A stretch of 64,000 bases of DNA, from contig NZ_JAMZEB010000002.1 in assembly GCF_024172165.1 (NCBI RefSeq), forward strand, positions 7,833,501 through 7,897,500, given 5' to 3'. Shown here one piece after another: positions 7,436 to 15,774 of this stretch. A program made the translations under genes and the position numbers. A model generated the notes under the pieces. It had not been told where the DNA came from and did no database searches. It saw only the letters and a program-made list of their open reading frames with translations. The DNA comes from Nonomuraea thailandensis (GTDB lineage Bacteria; Actinomycetota; Actinomycetes; Streptosporangiales; Streptosporangiaceae). The stretch's first letter is position 1. Each line of letters opens with the position of its first letter.

Positions 7436-8847
7436 CAGCGCTTGTACTTCTTGATCGAGGAGTCGCTCTTGATCTCGTCGGCCTTCTTCTGCATGCGCTC
7501 GAGGTAGGCGTCAGGGGTGAGGCCGCCGGTCATCAGCTCGCCGGTGGCGGCCTTGGCCTCGTCGTTGAGGGGGCCGTACCAGCCGAAGGCGCGGTAGTAG
7601 ACGGTGTTGGCGCCCGCCGCCGCGACCGCCGCGGAGGCGCTGGTCACGCCGGACGAGATGGTCAGGCCCTCGCTGGCGCCCTTGACCACGGTGACCGTCT
7701 TGACCAGGGTGCTGAACTCGCCGGCCGCCTTCTTGGAGAGCATGGCGCGCAGGTACTCCATGCCCGCCTGCGGGTGGGCGCTCTTGGCGGAGACCATGAA
7801 CTCCTCGCCCGGCTGGGTGTGCAGCGTGCCGTACGGCATCGCGTCGGAGCCCGTGATGTCCGGGATGGGGAACATCGCGTAGTCGAAGCCCTCGGGCGTG
7901 GTCGACTTCTGCTCGTTCTCCAGCCAGGAGCCGCACGGCAGCATGGCGACCTGGTACTTGTTCTGCGCGGTCTGCGTCTGCACGTGGTCGAGGCCGGCGG
8001 TGCCCTGGAGGAGGTACTTGGAGCCGATCTCGGCCATGTTCTCGGCCGCGGTCTTGATGGCCTCCTGCTTCCAGGCGCCGTCCTCGAGGTTGTCGAGGTT
8101 GAGCAGCACCTCCTTGCCGCCGATCTTCGCGGCCATGGTGAGCAGCGGCTCGTAGGCGTACTGCGGGTGCTTGCCGGCGTAGGTGAAGGGCGCCATCTTG
8201 CCGGACTTCTTGATGGTCTCGCAGAGGGCCAGGAACGCGTCCCAGGTCTTGGGGATCTCCCAGCCGTTGTCCTTGAAGACCTTCTGCGAGTACCAGATGC
8301 CGTGGATGTAGTTGACGTAGCCCACGACGCTGAACTTGCCGTCGTAGGTGCCGATCTCGATGACGGACGGGTCGAGGGTGTCGCGCACCTTGACGTTGGG
8401 GTCGTCCCAGGAGGGCGCGTCGAGCAGGGGGCTCAGGTCCTGGAGCTGGCCGTCCTGGGCCAGGGCGCCGAAGTCCATCTTGTTGGCGCCGGAGTTGTCG
8501 ATGACCTCGGGCGGGTTGCCGCCGGCGAAGCGCGGCTGGAGGACCTTCGTGATCTCCTTGGTCGAGTTGTGCTTGACCTCGATGCCGGCGTACTTGCTCT
8601 TGAACAGCGGCTGGTGGATGTCGGTGGCGTACTGCTGGCCGAAGCCGCCGTCGAAGATCCAGACCTCCAGCGGCTTCTTGGCGTCCACGCCGAAGGGGTT
8701 GGCGGCGCTGGTCGCGACGGGGGCCGCCGAGCTCGACGCCGCGGGCGGGGCCGCCGGCGTCGCGCACGCGGCCAGCGCGCCCGCGACGGGCACGAGCGCC
8801 GCGCCGCGGAGGAGTTCGCGCCTGCTGATATGGGGGGTGTTAGGCAT
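7435..8847 (-). CDS. ngcE: Extracellular sugar-binding lipoprotein, NgcE-like
   Basis: The 470-residue protein has a twin-arginine signal (SRRELLRG, 8-15) and lipobox LAAC (Cys28), followed by a family-1 solute-binding fold. The segment LEVWIFDGGFGQQYATDI, the LQPRFAGGNPPEVIDNSGAN region and the size resemble NgcE, the N-acetylglucosamine/chitobiose-binding protein of streptomycetes, as far as I remember it. It would capture amino sugar outside the membrane and deliver it to the two permeases downstream. It follows the SIS gene by 19 bp and belongs to one minus-strand operon starting at the RpiR gene. Confidence 0.85.
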   Translation of the reverse strand: MPNTPHISRRELLRGAALVPVAGALAACATPAAPPAASSSAAPVATSAANPFGVDAKKPLEVWIFDGGFGQQYATDIHQPLFKSKYAGIEVKHNSTKEITKVLQPRFAGGNPPEVIDNSGANKMDFGALAQDGQLQDLSPLLDAPSWDDPNVKVRDTLDPSVIEIGTYDGKFSVVGYVNYIHGIWYSQKVFKDNGWEIPKTWDAFLALCETIKKSGKMAPFTYAGKHPQYAYEPLLTMAAKIGGKEVLLNLDNLEDGAWKQEAIKTAAENMAEIGSKYLLQGTAGLDHVQTQTAQNKYQVAMLPCGSWLENEQKSTTPEGFDYAMFPIPDITGSDAMPYGTLHTQPGEEFMVSAKSAHPQAGMEYLRAMLSKKAAGEFSTLVKTVTVVKGASEGLTISSGVTSASAAVAAAGANTVYYRAFGWYGPLNDEAKAATGELMTGGLTPDAYLERMQKKADEIKSDSSIKKYKR

Positions 8848-8866
8848 GGTGACTATTCCTGACCTT

Positions 8867-9601
8867 TCATTTTCCGCGTCTGATGCGCCCCGCGTAGCGG
8901 GTCTCCAGAGCCTTGTTGTGCTCGTCGCCGCCGGTCACGTTGACCGACAGGTAGATGGGCGGCGTCTCGCCGAGCGCGACGAGCGCGTCCACCGCCTCGG
9001 TGACCACCAGTTGCGCCAGCAACGCCGAGGTGATCGTGGAAACCGCACCGTAGCTGCCGCCGCCGGGCAGGTCGAGGATGGCGTCCCCGTACGGCGCGCC
9101 GTTGTCGAGGACGACGTCCGCCAGGTCGAGCAGCTTGCCGCCCGACGGGTGGCGGGAGGTCATGCGGGTGCTGTGCTCGACCGAGGTGATCGCGATCAGC
9201 GGGTGGCCGCGGTCCTTGACGATCCTGGCCAGCTCGACGACCGTGCCGTTCACGCCGGAGCTCGACACGAGCACGAACACGTCCTCGGGCGCGACCGGCG
9301 CCAGGTCGTAGATCTGCCTCGCGACCGCCGGGTCGCGCTCCAGCTCGGGGGTGAGCACGCTCGGCGGCTGCCCGCCGTACAGCACGAGGTCCCTGGGGCT
9401 CAGGCGGTTGCTCGGGACGAGGCCGCCCGCGCGCCCGGCGATCTCCATGGCGATGGCCTCGGAATGCCCCGAACCGAAAGCGTTTACGACGCCGCCTGCC
9501 CTGATGGACGTGACGAACAGCGCGGCCGCCCGGCTCACCGGCTCCGCCTGGCTCTCCGCGACCTGGCGCGCCAGATCGAGGACCTTGGTTGCGTACGTCA
9601 T
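8867..9601 (-). CDS. SIS-domain protein of UPF0309 family (NagS-like), copy 1
   Basis: The 244-residue protein is a single sugar-isomerase (SIS) domain with the phosphosugar loop FGSGHSEAIAMEIAGRAGG and SSSGVNGTVVELA. It matches the UPF0309 family, whose Streptomyces coelicolor member SCO4393 has, to my recollection, been reported as a GlcNAc-6-phosphate dehydratase (NagS). In this operon it would act on the sugar phosphate made by the neighbouring kinase. Its ATG overlaps the RpiR stop (ATGA). Copy 2 at 17222-17968 is clearly paralogous. Confidence 0.85.
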   Translation of the reverse strand: MTYATKVLDLARQVAESQAEPVSRAAALFVTSIRAGGVVNAFGSGHSEAIAMEIAGRAGGLVPSNRLSPRDLVLYGGQPPSVLTPELERDPAVARQIYDLAPVAPEDVFVLVSSSGVNGTVVELARIVKDRGHPLIAITSVEHSTRMTSRHPSGGKLLDLADVVLDNGAPYGDAILDLPGGGSYGAVSTITSALLAQLVVTEAVDALVALGETPPIYLSVNVTGGDEHNKALETRYAGRIRRGK

Positions 9602-10470
9602 GGGCTCCTCTCCACCCGATGGCTCTCCACGGCGCTGATCGTGCGCTCGAACGCCTCGTTCGTGCGCTCGTAGGTGCGTTGCGCCACCGCCACGTAGACG
9701 GCGTCCAGCACGAACAGCTGTGAGTGCACGGCGGCCAGCCCGCCGAGCCTGAACGTGGTCTCCCTGCTCGCGGTCGTCAGCACCAGGTCGGCCAACTCGG
9801 CGAGCGGCGAGCGGGCGAAGGAGGTGACGGCGACGGTGAGCGCGCCGTGGCTGCCCGCCTCGGCCAGCGCCTCCATGACCTCGCGCGTCCGTCCGCGGTG
9901 GCTGATGCCGATGGCCACGTCGCCGTCCTTGAGCAGCGCCGCCTCCGACAGGGCCACGTGCGCGTCGCCCGCGCTCCAGCCGGGGATGCCGATGCGGCGC
10001 AGCCGGCCTTCCAGCATGGTCGCGACGTTCCCGCTGGTGGAGACCCCTACCAGCAGGACGCGGGGCGCGGCCACGATGGCGTCGGCCACCCGGGCAACGA
10101 CGTCGGGGTCGAGCCCGGCGGCGGTGTCCTGGATGAGCCTGGTGTCGGCGGCGGCCATCACCTCGATGGCGGCGTCGAGCGGGTCGTCGGGGCCGATCTC
10201 GTGCCCGACGCCCGCGCCCCAGCCCGCCTGGGCCGCCCGGCCCGTCTCGGTGGCCAGGGCCACGCGCAGCTCGGCGTACCCGGAGAACCCGAAGGCGCGG
10301 CAGAACCTGGTCACGGTGGCGGGCGAGCTGCCCGCCCGCTCGGCCAGCGCGATGATGGTCGACCGGGCGGCCTCGGCGGGATCTCCGAGGATGACCTCGC
10401 CGACCCTGCGCAGGGCCTCCGGCAAGCCGGGTAGTTCTGTTTCGACGCGCGCGAGCGCTCCTGAAGTCAC
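9598..10470 (-). CDS. RpiR/MurR-family regulator with SIS sensor domain, copy 1
   Basis: The 290-residue protein has an N-terminal HTH_6 domain (AERAGSSPATVTRFCRAFGF) and a C-terminal SIS domain (GVSTSGNVATMLEGRLRRIG) that binds a phosphosugar. The GTG at 10470 has a good ribosome site (GGAAGG, complement of 10478-10483). It is first in the operon with the NagS-like, NgcE, NgcF and NgcG genes and diverges from a sugar kinase. Autoregulation is likely because an AT-rich box overlaps its -10 element. It aligns over its whole length with the 17965-18834 copy. Confidence 0.88.
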   Translation of the reverse strand: MTSGALARVETELPGLPEALRRVGEVILGDPAEAARSTIIALAERAGSSPATVTRFCRAFGFSGYAELRVALATETGRAAQAGWGAGVGHEIGPDDPLDAAIEVMAAADTRLIQDTAAGLDPDVVARVADAIVAAPRVLLVGVSTSGNVATMLEGRLRRIGIPGWSAGDAHVALSEAALLKDGDVAIGISHRGRTREVMEALAEAGSHGALTVAVTSFARSPLAELADLVLTTASRETTFRLGGLAAVHSQLFVLDAVYVAVAQRTYERTNEAFERTISAVESHRVERSP

Positions 10471-10503
10471 GAATATTCCTTCCGAATACCCGGTCTTCAG
10501 GCG

Positions 10504-10533
10504 AAAATTATTCTTGCTTCTTGGTCACGTCAA
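10504..10533 (-). promoter_or_regulatory. RpiR copy 1 promoter with AT-rich box AAAATTATT
   Basis: Minus-strand hexamers TTGACG (10528-10533) and TAATTT (10505-10510) are 17 nt apart. The -10 lies inside AAAATTATT (10504-10512, plus-strand reading), the same nonamer found inverted at 18882-18890 in the paralogous locus. This suggests a shared RpiR operator overlapping the promoter. Confidence 0.62.
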
Positions 10534-10549
10534 CCCCCAGACTCGGACC

Positions 10550-11521
10550 GTGACGCAATCGCTAGTCGTCGGCGTCGATGCCGGCGCCACCTCCACGCGC
10601 GTCGCCGTGCACGCGCTGGACGGCACCCGGGTCGGGTACGCGCGCGCCGGAGCGGGCAATCCGAGCGCCCACGGGGTCGCCAGGGCCGTGGCCTCCGTCG
10701 GCGAGGCCCTGGCCGCGGCGCTGCCGCCGGACGGCGGGCCGCGGGTGGTCGCGTCGATGGCCGGGGTGGCGGGGTACGTCGCGGAGATGGTGCCCGAGCT
10801 GAACCGCCTCTGGGCCGCGCACGGCATCGCCGACGGGCCGCGTTACGGGGGCGACGTGCCGATGGCCTACGCCGCCGGATCCGCCGAGCCCGAGGGGTCG
10901 CTGCTGCTGTCCGGCACGGGCGCGGGGGCGGCGCGGATCGTCGGCTTCGAGCTGGATCAGGTGGCGGACGCGCTGGGCTGGCTGCTCGGCGACGTGGGCT
11001 CCGGCTTCTGGATCGGGCGCCAGGCGGCCAAGGCCGTGATCGACGCCCTCGACCGGGGCATGCCGTTGTCGTCCCTGCTCCCCGACGAGCCCGCCGGCAC
11101 GCTCGCCTCCCTCGTCGGACGGCACTTCCTGGGCGCCGAGCGGCCGGCCACGCCGCGGGCCGCCGCCGCCCGCATCGTCCGGCTCGCGCAGGCCGACCAC
11201 ATGCGGCTGGCCGCGCTGTCCACGCTGGTCAACGAGGCGGCCACGGCGGGCGACCCGCTGGCCGTGAAGATCTCGCAGGAGGCCGCCGACCATCTGGTCG
11301 CGACCCTGCGGCGGGTGCACGTGTCCGGGCCGGTGGTGCTCGCGGGCAGCGTGCTGACGAGCGACGGTCCCGTACGGGAGGCCGTACTGGAGCTGCTGTC
11401 GGGCGAGACCGTCACCAGGGCGCGGGACGCGGCGGGAGCGGCGGCCTGGCTGTCGGCGCGCCCGCTGCTGCCGTCATCCGAGGCCAGGGCCCTGCACCCG
11501 GCCTTCACCGCCGGCGCCTGA
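10550..11521 (+). CDS. BadF/BadG-type N-acetylglucosamine-kinase-like protein, copy 1
   Basis: From the GTG at 10550 the product has 323 residues and the ASKHA fold of BadF/BadG/GlcNAc kinases: phosphate-1 loop GVDAGATSTRVAVHA, phosphate-2 loop SGTGAGAARIVGF, the DVGSGFWIGRQA segment and the adenosine motif VVLAGSVLTSDGPVREAV. It should phosphorylate an imported amino sugar with ATP in the cytoplasm. The frame stays open 5' of this point but only antisense to the RpiR gene. It diverges from the RpiR operon and shares its control region. Confidence 0.86.
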   Translation: MTQSLVVGVDAGATSTRVAVHALDGTRVGYARAGAGNPSAHGVARAVASVGEALAAALPPDGGPRVVASMAGVAGYVAEMVPELNRLWAAHGIADGPRYGGDVPMAYAAGSAEPEGSLLLSGTGAGAARIVGFELDQVADALGWLLGDVGSGFWIGRQAAKAVIDALDRGMPLSSLLPDEPAGTLASLVGRHFLGAERPATPRAAAARIVRLAQADHMRLAALSTLVNEAATAGDPLAVKISQEAADHLVATLRRVHVSGPVVLAGSVLTSDGPVREAVLELLSGETVTRARDAAGAAAWLSARPLLPSSEARALHPAFTAGA

Positions 11522-12150
11522 CCGCTCGTTGTACCAGCGCCACCCGGTCAGGCGCGGGCGGCCGGGCAGCGCGATGCGCCCCGTCGCCCACAGCAGCGAC
11601 CGCCACGCGTCCCCGTCGATGGTGACGTGCGGGAAGAGCCGCCGCAGCACCCGTTCGCAGTCGTCGCCCGGCGGCGACCACTCCAGGCGCAGCCCCTGGG
11701 CGACGTCGTGGGTGTGCACGAGCGTCTCGACCACGCCCATCGCGGCGAAGCCCGCCGGATCAGCGGGCCCGAAGACGTGGTGGGCGACGGCGGCCGGATC
11801 GGCGGTACGCTCCACGGACGCGAGCAGGCCGCCGCACGCCTCCACGATGGTCAGCAGGCCCTCCGGGCCCGCGGACCGGTCGGCCGCCAGGACCCGCGCC
11901 GGCCCGTCCTCCCGGTCGCTGCTCGCCCGCCAGGGCAGGAACGAGGACGCCGGGGGCTTGGCGAGCCCGAACCTCGCGGCGTAGGTGAACAGGCAGTCGG
12001 CCAGGTGCTCGATGGTCTCCCAGCACGTCCATTGAGCGTGCCGGCCCGGGCGTCCCACGATCGGGGATCCCCGTGCCTCAGGGTGTCGACGGCCAGGGCC
12101 AGCACCCGGCGCACGTCCTGCCCGTCCACCGCGTCGTCCGCGCTGCTCAT
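11474..12150 (-). pseudogene. DinB/maleylpyruvate-isomerase-N-like protein with apparent 1-bp frameshift
   Basis: The N-terminal part (MSSADDAVDGQDVRRVLALA, then DTLRHGDPRSWDARAGTL) starts at 12150, while the rest (WTCWETIEHLADCLFTYAAR to the end at 11474) continues in the next frame. The switch falls at 12029-12036, where two A bases stand where a three-base codon is expected before TGG. The joined product would be about 225 residues with the metal-binding pattern of DinB/mycothiol-dependent maleylpyruvate isomerase N-domains (WETIEHL, VVETLVHTHDV). It is either a recent pseudogene or a sequencing error. Its 3' end overlaps the kinase gene by 48 bp. Confidence 0.65.
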
Positions 12151-12274
12151 GGAGGGATCGTACAACCGGACCTCATGACTGGTCGTCTGGGCTTGTCTTC
12201 ATGCCGGGCCTGCTTCGTCTGAATAGATGATTTGATTTGAGCGCTCTTGCCCCGCCTTGGCCTATGTTTCTTAC

Positions 12275-12751
12275 GTGCTCGACTACGAAGGGGACACCCA
12301 CATCTACCTCCAGATCGCCGACATCCTCCGGGGTCGGGTCGCCGGGCTCTCGGCCGGGCATCCGATACCGAGCGAGGCGGAGATCCAGGAGGAGTTCGGC
12401 GTGGCCAGGACCACCGCGCGGCGGGCGGTCCACGTGCTGCGCGAGGAGGGGCTGGTCTACACCGTCCAGGGAGAGGGCGCCTTCGTCGGGCCGTCGGCGG
12501 ACGGGCCGCGCATCAAGCGCAAGGAGCCGCTCTACGTGCAGATCTCGCGGGAGCTCGCCGAGCAGATCAAGGCGGGCAAGTACCAGCCCCGGCGGCCCAT
12601 CCCGGGTGAGACGGCGCTGGTGAAGCAGTACGGCGTGGCGCGCGAGACGGTACGGCGGGCCATGGCGATGCTGCGGGAGCAGGGCTGGATCTACACGGTC
12701 GCCCAGCGCGGCAGCTACGTCTCCCCCAAGGAGTCATGGCCGCAGCCATGA
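12275..12751 (+). CDS. Regulator made of two tandem GntR-type winged-helix domains
   Basis: The 158-residue product has two GntR-type DNA-binding domains in a row (about residues 9-73 and 84-149). The first contains PSEAEIQEEFGVARTTARRA and ends GLVYTVQGEGAFV. The second contains PGETALVKQYGVARETVRRA and ends GWIYTVAQRGSYV. No UTRA or other ligand domain follows, unlike DasR. The GTG at 12275 lies 6 nt after TATGTT with no ribosome site, so it may be leaderless; a TTG at 12257 is possible. It converges on the das-like operon and may regulate it. How it would sense a signal is not visible. Confidence 0.8.
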   Translation: MLDYEGDTHIYLQIADILRGRVAGLSAGHPIPSEAEIQEEFGVARTTARRAVHVLREEGLVYTVQGEGAFVGPSADGPRIKRKEPLYVQISRELAEQIKAGKYQPRRPIPGETALVKQYGVARETVRRAMAMLREQGWIYTVAQRGSYVSPKESWPQP

Positions 12752-12767
12752 GCCCGGCCGCCCGGTC

Positions 12768-13586
12768 TCACCCCTTGACCGCTCCCGCCGTCATCCCCGT
12801 CCCGACGTGGCGCTGCAGGAACAGGAAGAGGAGCAGCACCGGCAGGGCGAAGAGGCTGGCGGCGGCCATGGTGGCGCCCCAGTCCGTGCCGAAGACGTCC
12901 CTGAACGACGACAGCCACACCGGCAGCGTGCGCTTGTCCTGATCCTTGATGATCAGCACGTTGACGAACGCGAACTCGTTCCAGGCCGTGATGAAGCCGA
13001 AGAGGGAGGTGGCCATGAGGCCAGGCGCCAGCAGCGGGAAGATCACGCGCCGGAAGGCCACCAGGCGGCTGCAGCCGTCCACCTGGGCCGCCTCCTCCAG
13101 CTCCGGCGGGATCGCGGCCAGGAAGCCGCGCAGGGTGACGATGGTGAACGGCAGCGTGATCATGAAGTAGACGCCGGTGAGCATGGCCAGCGAGTCCAGC
13201 AGGTCCGTGTCGCGGGCGATGATGAAGACCGGCACCAGCAGCGCCTCCCACGGCGCCATCTGCGCCGCGAAGACCGCCACCACGAACGCGCCCCGGCCCC
13301 GCCACCGCATGCGGGCCACCGCGAAGGCCGCCATCAGCGCCACCAGCAGGGCGACCAGCACCGCGCCCGCGGTGACGAGCAGGCTGTTGCGCCAGTAGGT
13401 CCAGAAGTCCGGGGCGTTCACGGCGGTGACGAAGTGGTCGAGGGTGGGATCGGACGGCCAGAAGGTCGGGGTGTCCGACTGGATGTCGCGGGTGGGCTTG
13501 AACGCGGTCAGGAACATCCAGTAGACGGGGAAGATCGTCACGATGAGGATCGCCACGGCCGAGGCGTTCAGCAGCAGTCGCTTCAT
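12768..13586 (-). CDS. dasC: Chitobiose-type ABC importer permease, DasC-like
   Basis: The 272-residue MalG-type permease starts MKRLLLNASAV at 13586, overlapping the DasB-like stop (ATGA). It shows six helices, the EAA loop LEEAAQVDGCSRLVAFRRVI and the C-terminus MTAGAVKG. It is the last gene of the das-like operon and converges on the double-GntR gene with a 16-bp gap. Function follows from the DasA-like binding protein two genes upstream. Confidence 0.86.
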   Translation of the reverse strand: MKRLLLNASAVAILIVTIFPVYWMFLTAFKPTRDIQSDTPTFWPSDPTLDHFVTAVNAPDFWTYWRNSLLVTAGAVLVALLVALMAAFAVARMRWRGRGAFVVAVFAAQMAPWEALLVPVFIIARDTDLLDSLAMLTGVYFMITLPFTIVTLRGFLAAIPPELEEAAQVDGCSRLVAFRRVIFPLLAPGLMATSLFGFITAWNEFAFVNVLIIKDQDKRTLPVWLSSFRDVFGTDWGATMAAASLFALPVLLLFLFLQRHVGTGMTAGAVKG

Positions 13587-14461
13587 GAGCGCACCATCCG
13601 GCGCAGGTTGGCGACCAGGGCGACGGCCAGGAGGACGACCGTCAGCATGGCGACCGCCGAGCCGAGGTCGTAGCGGTGCAGGACCCGGGCGACCTTGAAC
13701 GCGTACACCGGCAGGGTGGTCGTGGCGTCGTCGGGGCCGCCCTGGCTGAGCACCCAGATCTGCGGGAAACACTTGGCCACCCAGATCACCTCCAGCGAGG
13801 CGACGAGGGCGAAGAGCTGTCTGAGCATGGGGAACGTGACCTTCCAGAACACCTGCCAGCCGGTGCCGCCGTCGATCCTGGCCGATTCGAACAGCTCCAC
13901 GGGGATGGTGGTGAGCCCGGCGTAGAGGGTGAGCGCGGCGAACGGGACGGACTGCCACACGACGAGGACCACGAGCACGGCGAACGTCGCCGTGCCGTCC
14001 GCGAACCAGGTGTAGCCGCGGAAGGAGTCGAAGCCGAGCGTGACCAGCAGCCAGTTCACCACCCCCAGCTCCGACTGGAACAGCCACTGGAAGATGGTGG
14101 TGGCCGCGATGATCGGCGTGGCCCAGGCCAGGGCTAGGGCGCTCATCAGCGCCAGCCGGAGGCCGCGGCGCAGGCGCGGGAGCATCAGCGCGATCCCGGT
14201 GGCCAGCACGACGATGAGCACCACGTTGATCGCGGTCCAGGCCAGGGTGCGCGCCAGCACCTGCCAGAACTCCTCGCCCGACAGCAGCTCGGCGTAGTTC
14301 TCCAGGCCGATGAACGCGGCCCCGCCTCTGATCAGCTCGCCCATGCGGAAGTGCTGGAACGAGATCACCGCCGCCTTGAGCAGCGGATAGAGCAGGAGGA
14401 AGGCCCCGCCTGCCACCGTGGGGGCGATGAGCAGGTAGGGCCAGGGGGAACGGGTCCGCAT
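13583..14461 (-). CDS. dasB: Chitobiose-type ABC importer permease, DasB-like
   Basis: The 292-residue MalF-type permease starts MRTRSPWPYLL at 14461, the last base of the DasA-like stop codon, so the two are tightly coupled. The EAA loop is ELFESARIDGGTGWQVFWKV. It should form the channel with the DasC-like partner. No ATPase gene lies in the cluster; a shared MsiK-type ATPase is expected elsewhere. Confidence 0.86.
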   Translation of the reverse strand: MRTRSPWPYLLIAPTVAGGAFLLLYPLLKAAVISFQHFRMGELIRGGAAFIGLENYAELLSGEEFWQVLARTLAWTAINVVLIVVLATGIALMLPRLRRGLRLALMSALALAWATPIIAATTIFQWLFQSELGVVNWLLVTLGFDSFRGYTWFADGTATFAVLVVLVVWQSVPFAALTLYAGLTTIPVELFESARIDGGTGWQVFWKVTFPMLRQLFALVASLEVIWVAKCFPQIWVLSQGGPDDATTTLPVYAFKVARVLHRYDLGSAVAMLTVVLLAVALVANLRRMVRS

Positions 14462-15717
14462 CAGGATCCGCTGTTCAGGGTCGAGGTGATCGACTCCGAG
14501 ACCTTGCGCGCCTCCGCCGCCGGGTCGGCTCCGGTGAGGACGGCCGTCATGTACTGCTTGATGACGGACGTGGCCTCGACGGCGGCCCAGTTGGGGGTGT
14601 TCGGGGTGGCCCGGCCGTTGGCGGCGCCCTTGGCCATGGCGGCGGTGCCCTCGTCGCCCGACAGCACTCCGGCCAGCGAGGTGCGGTTCGGCACGAAGCT
14701 CATGGCCTTGGCCAGCTCGGTCTGGAACTGCTCGCCGGCCAGCGCCTTGACCAGCTCGTACGCCTCCTCCTGCCGCTGCGACGCGGCCGGGATGATGAGG
14801 TCGGAGCCGCCCGTGAACACCGTGCCCGGCTTGTCGGCCGTCTTGCCCGGGATGGGGAAGAAGCCCATCTTGTCCTTGAGCTTCGCGTCCACCTCCAGGA
14901 CGCGGGCGGCGATGCCGGGGACGGCGATCATCTGGGCGACCTTGCCCTGCGCGAACACCTCGTGCTGGGGCGGGTTCGCCTCGTCGGCGTCCTTGGGGCC
15001 CTTGCCGAGGGCCTGGAGCTGCTTGTAGTACTCCATGCCGGCCAGGGCCTGCGGCGTGTCGAGGGCGCCCTTCCACTTGCCGCCCTCCTGGACGGCCAGG
15101 TCGCCGCCCTCGTCCCAGACGAAGCCGGCCAGGGCGTACCAGGTCTGGCCGGTGAGGTAGATGCCCTGGTTACCGTCCTTGTTGAGCTTTTTCGTGACTT
15201 CCAGCCATTCGTCGCGGGTGGCGGGGGGTTCCGAGATGCCCGCCGCGGCGAACAGGTCCTTGTTGTAGACGACCACACGGTTGGCGGCGTACCAGGGGAT
15301 TCCGTACTGCTTGCCGTCGATGTTCCCCGGCTGGGCCAGGCCGGGCAGCCAGTCCGCGCCCTTCAGGTCGCCCACCTTGGCGGTCAGGTCGCTCACGCCG
15401 CCGCTGGCGGAGTACTGGGCGACCTGGGTGTTGCCCACCTCGATCACGTCAGGGGCGTCGGTGCTGGCCAGGGCCGCGGTGACGCGCTCGCCGATGCCGT
15501 CCCACGCCTGGATCTGGATGTCGAGGTCGATGCCCTGGTGCGCCGCCTCGTACTCGGTCTCGAACTTCTTCAGCAGCTCCTCGGTGACGCTGCCGTCCAT
15601 GATCCAGACGGTCAGCTTGGTCGGCTCGGCGGGTCCGCTCGCCTTGGGCTCCTCGGCCGGGGTGCCGCACGCGGTCAGCGCCAGCACGGCCGCCAGGGCC
15701 AGGATGCGGTGTTTCAT
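14461..15717 (-). CDS. dasA: Chitobiose-binding lipoprotein, DasA-like
   Basis: The 418-residue protein starts at the ATG at 15717 behind GAGGAA. It has lipobox LTAC (Cys17) and a family-1 binding fold whose segments LTVWIMDGSVTEELLKKFE, APDVIEVGNTQVAQYSASGG and YGIPWYAANRVVVYNKDLF closely resemble Streptomyces DasA as I remember it. DasA binds N,N'-diacetylchitobiose, the main product of chitin breakdown. A GTG at 15732 would add five residues. It lies 57 bp after the GH16 gene, within the same minus-strand cluster. Confidence 0.88.
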   Translation of the reverse strand: MKHRILALAAVLALTACGTPAEEPKASGPAEPTKLTVWIMDGSVTEELLKKFETEYEAAHQGIDLDIQIQAWDGIGERVTAALASTDAPDVIEVGNTQVAQYSASGGVSDLTAKVGDLKGADWLPGLAQPGNIDGKQYGIPWYAANRVVVYNKDLFAAAGISEPPATRDEWLEVTKKLNKDGNQGIYLTGQTWYALAGFVWDEGGDLAVQEGGKWKGALDTPQALAGMEYYKQLQALGKGPKDADEANPPQHEVFAQGKVAQMIAVPGIAARVLEVDAKLKDKMGFFPIPGKTADKPGTVFTGGSDLIIPAASQRQEEAYELVKALAGEQFQTELAKAMSFVPNRTSLAGVLSGDEGTAAMAKGAANGRATPNTPNWAAVEATSVIKQYMTAVLTGADPAAEARKVSESITSTLNSGS

Positions 15718-15774
15718 GGCGTTCCTCTTCACGGGGGGGTGCCCGCGCCCGCGCGAGGCGGGCGCGGGGTTCGA

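Noticed and set aside
5546..7507. 653-codon plus-strand frame across the NgcF/NgcG region
   Set aside because: His/Asp/Arg-rich low-complexity translation antisense to two clear ABC permeases.
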